Source of the DNA: Chamaelirium japonicum | Taxonomy: Eukaryota; Streptophyta; Magnoliopsida; Liliales; Melanthiaceae | Length of the DNA: 64,000 nucleotides | Assembly: GCA_947650365.1 (NCBI GenBank) | Contig: CANTAL010000135.1 | Coordinates: 186,001 to 250,000 of the forward strand | Reading direction: 5' to 3' | Shown here: positions 58,169 through 64,000 of the stretch, in pieces | Layout: each line of letters begins with the position of its first letter | How positions within the stretch are numbered: the stretch's first letter is position 1 | Notes under the pieces: model-generated | Database searches by the model: none | What the model saw: the letters and a program-made list of their open reading frames with translations, nothing else | Told to the model about the DNA's origin: nothing | Position numbers and translations under genes: made by a program

Positions 58169-59561
58169 GAATGAAATAGAATGGATCGTATGAAGGAATT
58201 AGAATGGATCGTACGAATGAATTAGAATGGATATATTCGTGCAAAAAAATTAGAATGGATTGTATGAATGAATTAGAATGGATCGTGCAAATGAATTAGA
58301 ATGGATCGTGCGAATGAATTAGAATGGATCGTACGAATGAATTAGAATAGATTCTGCGATTGAATTAGAATGGATTGTACGAATGAATTAGAATGGATAC
58401 ATTCGTGTGAATGAATTAGAATGGATCGTATGAATGAATTATAATAGATCGTATGAATGAATTCGAATGGATCGTACAAATGAATTTGAATGGATACATT
58501 CGTGCGAATGAATTAGAATGGATCATACGAAGGAATTAGGGTGGATCGTACGAATGAATTAGAATGGATACATTCGTGCAAAAGAATTATAATGGATTGT
58601 ATGAATGAATTAGAATGGATCGTATGAATAAATTAGAATGGATCGTGCGAATGAATTAGAAAGGATCGTACGAATGAATTAGAACCGATCGTATGAATGA
58701 ATTAGAATGGATCGTGCGAATGAATTAGAATGGATCGTACGAATGAATTAGAATGGATACATTCGTGCGAATGAATTAGAATGGATCGTACGAATGAAAT
58801 AGAATGGATCGTACGAATGAAATAGAATGGATCGTGCTAATGAATTAGAATGGATCGTACGAATGAATTAGAATAGATTGTGTGAATGAATTAGAATGGA
58901 TCGTACGAATGAATTAAAATGGATCGTATGAATGAATTAGAATATATCGTGAGACTGAATTAGAATGGATCGTACGAATGAATTAGAATGGATACATTCG
59001 TGCGAATGAATTAGAATGGATCATACGAATGTGTAAGAATGGATCATACGAATGAATAAGAAAGGATCATGCTAATAAATTAGAATGGATCGTATGAAGG
59101 AATTAGAATAGATTGTGCGAATGAATTAGAATGGATCGTACGAATGTATTAGAATGGATACATTCATGCGAATGAATTGGAATGGATCGTACGAATGAGT
59201 TAGAATGGATACATACATGCGAAAGAATTAGAATGGATTGTATGAATGAATTAGAATGGATCGTGTGAATGAATTAGAATGGATCATGCGAATGAATTAG
59301 AATGGATCGTACGAATAAATTAGAATGGATCGTATGAATGAATTAGAATGGATCGTGCAAATGAATTAGAATGAAATAGAATGGATCGTGCAAATGAATT
59401 AGAATGGATCGTACGAATGAATTAGAATGGATCGTATGAATGAATTAGAATGCATACATTCGTGCGAATGAATTAGAATGGATCGTATGAATGAATTAGA
59501 TTGGATCGTATGAATGAATTAGAATGGATCGTACGAATGAATTAGAATGAATTAGAATGGA
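58169..59561 (-). repeat. 1.39-kb inverted satellite tract
   Basis: Reverse-complement units from CGAATGAAATAG to GAATGGA (59,561). The end is the exact centre of a perfect 26-bp palindrome. Cassettes seen on the minus strand include CCACCC (near 58,540) and repeated 28-bp units. Confidence 0.94.
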
Positions 59562-59574
59562 TCCATTCTAATTC
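59549..59574. repeat. Perfect 26-bp palindrome at an orientation switch
   Basis: GAATTAGAATGGA (59,549-59,561) is followed directly by its reverse complement TCCATTCTAATTC (59,562-59,574), with GGATCC at the centre and no spacer. Outside these 26 bp the two sides carry different unit variants, so only the base unit mirrors, not a longer arm. Confidence 0.95.
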
Positions 59575-60379
59575 CTTCGTACGATCCATTCTAATTTATT
59601 TCCATGAATGTATCCATTCTAATTCATACGTACGATCCATTCTAATTCATTCGTACGATCCATTCTAATTAATACGTACGATCTATTCAAATTCAATCAT
59701 ACGATCCATTCTAGTTCATTCATACGATCCATTCTAATTCATTCGCACAAATGTATCCATTCTAATTCATTCGTACGATCAATTCTAATTCATTCGCACG
59801 ATCCAATCTAATTCATTCGCACAATCCATTCTAATTCATTCATACGATCCATTCTAATTAATTCGTACGATCCATTCTAATTCATTCGCACGATCCATTC
59901 TAATTCATTCATACGTATCCATTCTAATTCATTCGTACAATCCATTCTAATTCATTCATACAATCCATTCTAATTCATTCATACGATCCATTCTAATTCA
60001 TTCGCACGAATGTATCCATTCTAATTCATTCGTAGATCCATTCTAATTCATTCATACTTTCCATTCTAATTCATTCGTACGATCCATTCTAATTCATTCG
60101 CACAAATGTTTCCATTCAAATTCATTCGTACGATCCATTCTAATTCATTCGCACGATCCATACTAATTCATTCGTGCGATCCATTCTTACTCATTCGTAC
60201 GATCCATTCTAATTCTTTCGCATGAATGTATCCATTCTAATTCATTCGTACGATCCACCATAATTCCTTCATATGATCCATTCTAATTCAATCGCACGAA
60301 TGTATCCATTCTAATTCATTCGTACGATCCATTCGAATTCATTCATACGATCTATTCTAATTCTTTCAAACGATCCATT
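59562..60379 (+). repeat. 0.8-kb forward satellite tract
   Basis: Forward units including a TCCATGAATG cassette at about 59,601 and shortened cores CATACGTATCC (59,909) and CGTAGATCC (60,031). It ends in ACGATCCATT, then AG, then AATGGATCGT: a 10-bp inverted repeat with a 2-base loop at the switch. Confidence 0.93.
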
Positions 60380-61086
60380 AGAATGGATCGTACGTATGAA
60401 TTAGAATGGATACATACATGGGAATGAATTAGAATGGATCGTACGAATGAATTAGGGTTGATCGTGCGAATGAATTAGAATGGATACATTCGTGCGAATG
60501 AATTAGAATCGATCGTGCGAATGAATTAGAATGGATCGTACGAATGAATTAGAATAGATACATTCGTGCGAATGAATTAGAATGGATCGTACGAATGAGT
60601 AAGAATGGATCGTGCCAATGAAATAGAATGGATCGTACGAATGAATTAGAATGGATCGTGCTAATGAATTAAAATGGATCATACGAATGAATTAAAATAG
60701 ATCATATGAATGAATTAGAATGGATCGTACAAATGAATTAGAATGGATTGTATGAATGAATTAGAATGAATCGTGCAAATGAATTAGAATGGATCGTACG
60801 AAGGAATTAGAATGGATCGTACGAAAGAATTAGAATGGATCGTATGAAGGAATTAGAATGGATCATATGAATGAATTAGAATGGATCGTACGAATGAATT
60901 AGAATGGATACATTCGTGCAAAAGAATTAGAATGGATCGTACGATTGAATTAGAATGGATCGTACGAATGAATTAGAATGAATCATATGAATGAATTAGA
61001 ACGGATCGTATGAACGAATTCGAATGGATCATACAAATGAATTAGAATGGATACATTCGTGCGAATGAATTAGAATGGATCATACG
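60380..61086 (-). repeat. 0.7-kb inverted satellite tract
   Basis: Reverse-complement units from GAATGGATCGTACG to GGATCATACG (61,086), where CCTTCGTACGATCC begins forward. Only satellite is present. Confidence 0.93.
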
Positions 61087-61232
61087 CCTTCGTACGATCC
61101 ATTCATACGATCCATTCTAATTCCTTCGCACGATTCATTCTAATTCATTCGCACGAATGTATCCATTCTAATTCATTCGTACGATCCATTCTAATTCATT
61201 CAAACGATCCATTCTAGATCATTCGCACGATC
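61087..61232 (+). repeat. 146-bp forward satellite tract
   Basis: A short forward tract containing a 10-bp-shortened unit (GATCCATTCATACGATCC at about 61,097). It ends at CGCACGATC and switches within the palindrome CGATCG. Confidence 0.9.
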
Positions 61233-61398
61233 GTACGTATGAATTAGAATGGATCGTACGAATGAGTAAGAATGGATCGTATGACTGAAATAGAATGGAT
61301 CGTATGAATGAATTAGAATGGATCGTGCGAATGAATTAGAATGGATCGTACGAATGAGTAAGAATGGATCGTACGAATGAAATAGAATGGATCATACG
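61233..61398 (-). repeat. 166-bp inverted tract sharing a junction with 43.9 kb
   Basis: Reverse-complement units with GAGTAAGAATGG at 61,356 and GAAATAGAATGG at about 61,379, switching to forward at ATACGTACGATCC. The order of units on both sides of the switch equals that at about 43,740-43,960 (offset 17,497), so the two junctions are copies of one event. Confidence 0.88.
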
Positions 61399-62399
61399 TA
61401 CGATCCATTATAATTCATTCATACGATCCATTCTAATTCATTCGCACGAATATATCCATTCTAATTCCTTCGTACAATCCATTCGTACGATCCATTCTAA
61501 TTCCTTCGCACGAATATATCCATTCTAATTCATTCGTACGATCCGTTCTAATTCATTCGCACAATCTATTCTAATTCATTCACACAATCTATTATAATTC
61601 ATTCGTACGATCCATTCTAACTCATTAGCACGATCCATTCTAATTCATTCGTACGATCCATTCTATTTCATTCGTACGATCCACTCTTACTGATTCGTAC
61701 GATCCATTCTAATTCATTCGCACGAATGTATCCATTCTAATTCATTCGTACGATCCATTCTAATTCATTCGCACGATCCATTCTAATTCATTCATACGAT
61801 CCAATCTAATTCATTCATACAATCCATTCTAATTCATTCGCACGAATGTATCCATTCTAATTCATTCGTACGATCCATTCCAATTCATTCGCACAATCTA
61901 TTATAATTCATTCGTAGGATCCATTCTAATTCATTAGCACGATCCATTCTAATTCATTCGTACGATCCATTCTATTTCATTCGTACGATCCATTCTTACT
62001 CATTCGTACGATCCATTCTAATTCATTCGCACGAATGTATCCATTCTAATTGATTCGTACGATCCATTCTAATTCATTCGCACGATCCATTCTAATTCAT
62101 TCATAAGATCCATTCTAATTCATTTGCATGATTCATTCTAATTCATTCATACGATCCATTCTAATTCATTCATACAATACATTCTAATTCTTTCGCATGA
62201 ATGTATCCATTCTAATTCATTCGTACGATCCACCCTAATTCCTTTGTATGATCCATTCTAATTCATTCACACGAATGTATCAATTCGAATTCATTCATAC
62301 GATCCATTCTAATCCATTCATACGATCCATTCTAATTCATTCGCACGAATGTATCTATTCTAATTCATTCGCACGATCCATTCTAATTCATTCGCACAT
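61399..62399 (+). repeat. 1.0-kb forward satellite tract
   Basis: Forward units in good cassette order (CACAATCTATT, TTAGCACG, TATTTC, TTACT, 28-bp form), seen twice at about 61,560-61,735 and 61,890-62,040, offset roughly 320 bp. It ends at CATTCGCACAT, followed by TGGATCGTACGATG, which is inverted. Confidence 0.92.
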
Positions 62400-63821
62400 T
62401 GGATCGTACGATGAATTAGAATGGATCATGCAAATGAATTTGAATGGATCGTACGAATGAATTAGAATAATGTGAATGAATTAGAATGGATAGTACGTAT
62501 GAATTAGAATGGATACATTCTTGGGAATGAATTAGAATGGATCGTACGAAGGAATTAGAATGGATCATACGAATGAAAAAGAATGGATCGTACAAATGAA
62601 TTATAATGTATCATACGAATGAATTAGAATGGATCGTACAAATGAATTAGAATGGATTGTGCTAATGAGTAAGAATGGATCGTACGAATCAAATTGAATG
62701 GATCGTACGAATGAATTTGAATGAATCTTGCTAATGAATTAGAATGGATTGTACGAACGTCTTAGAATAGATTGTGCGAATGAATTAGAATGGATCGTGC
62801 GAATGAATTAGAATGGATACATTCGTGCGAATGAATTTGAATGGATCGTACGAATGAATTAGAATGGATCGTTTGAATGAATTAGAATGGATCGTATGAA
62901 TGAATTCGAATGGTTCGTACGAATGAATTAGAATGGATACATTCGTGTGAATGAATTAGAATGGATCATACGAAGGAATTAGGGTGGATCGTACGAATGA
63001 ATTATAATGGATACATTCGTGCGAAAGAATTAGAATGGATTGTATGAATGAATTAGAATGGATCGTATGAATGAATTAGAATGGATCGTGCGAATGAATT
63101 AGAATGATCGTACGAATGAATACGAATGGATACATTCGTGCAAATGAATTAGAATGGATCGTATGAATGAGTAAGAATGGATCGTACGAATGAAATAGAA
63201 TGGATTGTACGAATGAATTAGAATGGATCGTGCTAATGAATTTGAATGGATCGTACGAATGAATTAGAATAGATTGTGCGAATGAATTAGAATGGATCGT
63301 ACGAATGAATTAGAATGGATACATTCGTGCGAATGAATTAGAATTGATCGTATGAATGAATTAGATTGGATCGTATGAATGAATTAGAATGGATCGCACC
63401 AATGAATTAGAAAGGAATCATTCATGGGAATGAATTAGAATGGATCATACGAAGGAATTAGAATGGATCATACGAATGAAATAGAATGGATCGTACGAAG
63501 GAATTAGAATGGATCGTACGAATGAATTAGAATGGATACATTCGTGCAAAAGAATTAGAATGGATTGTATGAATGAATTAGAATGGATCGTACAAATGAA
63601 CTAGAATGGATCGTACGAATGAATTAGAATGGATCATACCAATGAATTAGAATGGATCGTACGAATGAACTAGAATGGATCGTGCTAATGAAATAGAATG
63701 GATCGTACGAACGAATTAGAATGGATCGTACGAATGAGTAAGAATGGATCGTACGAATGAAATAGAATGGATCGTACGAATGAATTAAAATGGATCGTGC
63801 GAATGAATTAGATTGGATCAT
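62400..63821 (-). repeat. 1.42-kb inverted satellite tract
   Basis: Reverse-complement units from GGATCGTACGATG to GATTGGATCATG (63,821). A shortened unit GAATAATGTGAATG lies near 62,466. The right end is flanked by GCGAATGAATTAGA and its reverse complement TCTAATTCATTCGC, 14-bp arms around the switch. Confidence 0.93.
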
Positions 63822-64000
63822 GTACGATTCACTCTAATTCATTCGCACGAATGTATCCATTCTAATTCATTCTAATTCCTTCGTACGATCCATTCGTACG
63901 ATCCATTCTAATTCATTCGCACGAATGTATTCATTCTAATTCATTCGTACAATCCATTCTAATTCATTCGCACAATCTATTCTAATTCATTCGTGTGATC
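63822..64000 (+). repeat. Forward satellite at right edge
   Basis: Forward units run off the end of the window. A +10/-10-bp pair of hybrid units (about 63,861-63,900) matches those at 1,251-1,290 and 12,941-12,975. The array clearly continues beyond this window on both sides. Confidence 0.95.

Larger units (their letters stand above)
1..64000. repeat. 23/28-bp satellite array filling the window
   Basis: The same unit recurs from the first to the last base: ATTCATTCGTACG followed by ATCCATTCTA, 23 bp, 35% GC, with only 2 G per unit on the forward strand against 6 C. Variants are concentrated at the CGTACG core (CGCACG, CATACG, TGTACG, CGTATG, CGTACA), at the TAATTC step (TATTTC, TTACTC, GAATTC, TAATTCC) and in a 28-bp form with CGCACGAATGTATCC. 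No unique sequence, transposon end, RNA gene or credible reading frame interrupts it. One forward frame meets TAA once per three units (69 bp), so the array is closed to long translation. It is a eukaryotic satellite by scale and architecture; chromosomal position and species cannot be read from it. I see no promoter, terminator or origin that stands out from the repeat. Confidence 0.97.

Noticed and set aside
62248..62460. Open frame of 70 codons crossing an inversion junction
   Set aside because: It runs from forward into inverted satellite at about 62,399, so its two halves are the two strands of the same repeat. No gene signal.
63624..63821. Minus-strand open frame of 65 codons
   Set aside because: It lies wholly in an inverted tract; the peptide is the same repeat translation as on the plus strand elsewhere.
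1..64000. CRISPR array
   Set aside because: Units are directly adjacent with no unique spacers of constant length, units vary continuously, and no cas genes occur.
1..64000. Telomeric repeat
   Set aside because: No run of TTAGGG, TTTAGGG, TTAGG or similar short motif; the 23-bp unit has no G-run. A subtelomeric location remains possible but is not shown.
1..64000. CENP-B box
   Set aside because: TTCGTACGATCC fits TTCG, the A and the first C of the box pattern, but the required GGG is ATT here. The partial match is expected by chance in a fixed unit.
1..64000. tRNA, rRNA or other structured RNA genes
   Set aside because: No cloverleaf, box motifs or rRNA-like sequence; the hairpins available are those of the unit palindromes.

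Overview
No protein-coding or RNA gene can be supported anywhere in these 64 kb. The whole window is one uninterrupted satellite (tandem-repeat) array, with no stretch of unique sequence that I could find. The basic unit is 23 bp, ATTCATTCGTACG followed by ATCCATTCTA (8 of 23 bases G or C). It is mixed with a 28-bp form in which CGCACGATCC becomes CGCACGAATGTATCC. At roughly 24 bp per unit this is on the order of 2,600 units. An array of this size with multi-level higher-order structure points to eukaryotic heterochromatin (centromeric, pericentromeric, subtelomeric or a sex or B chromosome). The sequence does not identify the species. Most common variants of the CGTACG core are CpG-decay forms (CATACG, TGTACG, CGTATG, CGTACA), which suggests a genome that methylates CpG in the germline.

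Layout. Left part (1-42,143): almost all units point the same way (called forward here) and are organised in nested higher-order repeats. There is a loose period of about 1.76 kb at 1-4,295; a 3.05-kb tandem duplication (about 4,296-7,344 and 7,345-10,473); then two tandem copies of a 15.9-kb higher-order unit (about 8,581-24,536 and 24,537-40,447) that differ in length by one 46-bp (two-unit) indel and by roughly 1% or less in sequence by eye. A diverged partial third copy follows (about 40,452-42,143). Each 15.9-kb copy carries the same roughly 97-bp inverted block and a nested 0.6-kb duplication.

Right part (42,144-64,000): a patchwork. Nine inverted tracts in the window (seven of them here) alternate with forward tracts, from about 0.1 to 1.8 kb each, so that about a third of this part is inverted. 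Several orientation switches lie at the palindromic CGTACG, GTAC or GATC of the unit. Some junctions are shared by descent between distant sites. At least one switch (50,010-50,020) is the centre of a true fold-back palindrome whose arms mirror each other variant by variant.

Nothing here works as a gene system. What can be read is the history of the array: a 23-bp unit that is itself an internal dimer, cassettes of marked variants, unequal exchange at several scales, and fold-back inversion at one side. Divergence figures are by-eye estimates from the stretches I lined up; boundaries of repeat blocks are uncertain by about one or two units unless a base-exact junction is given.
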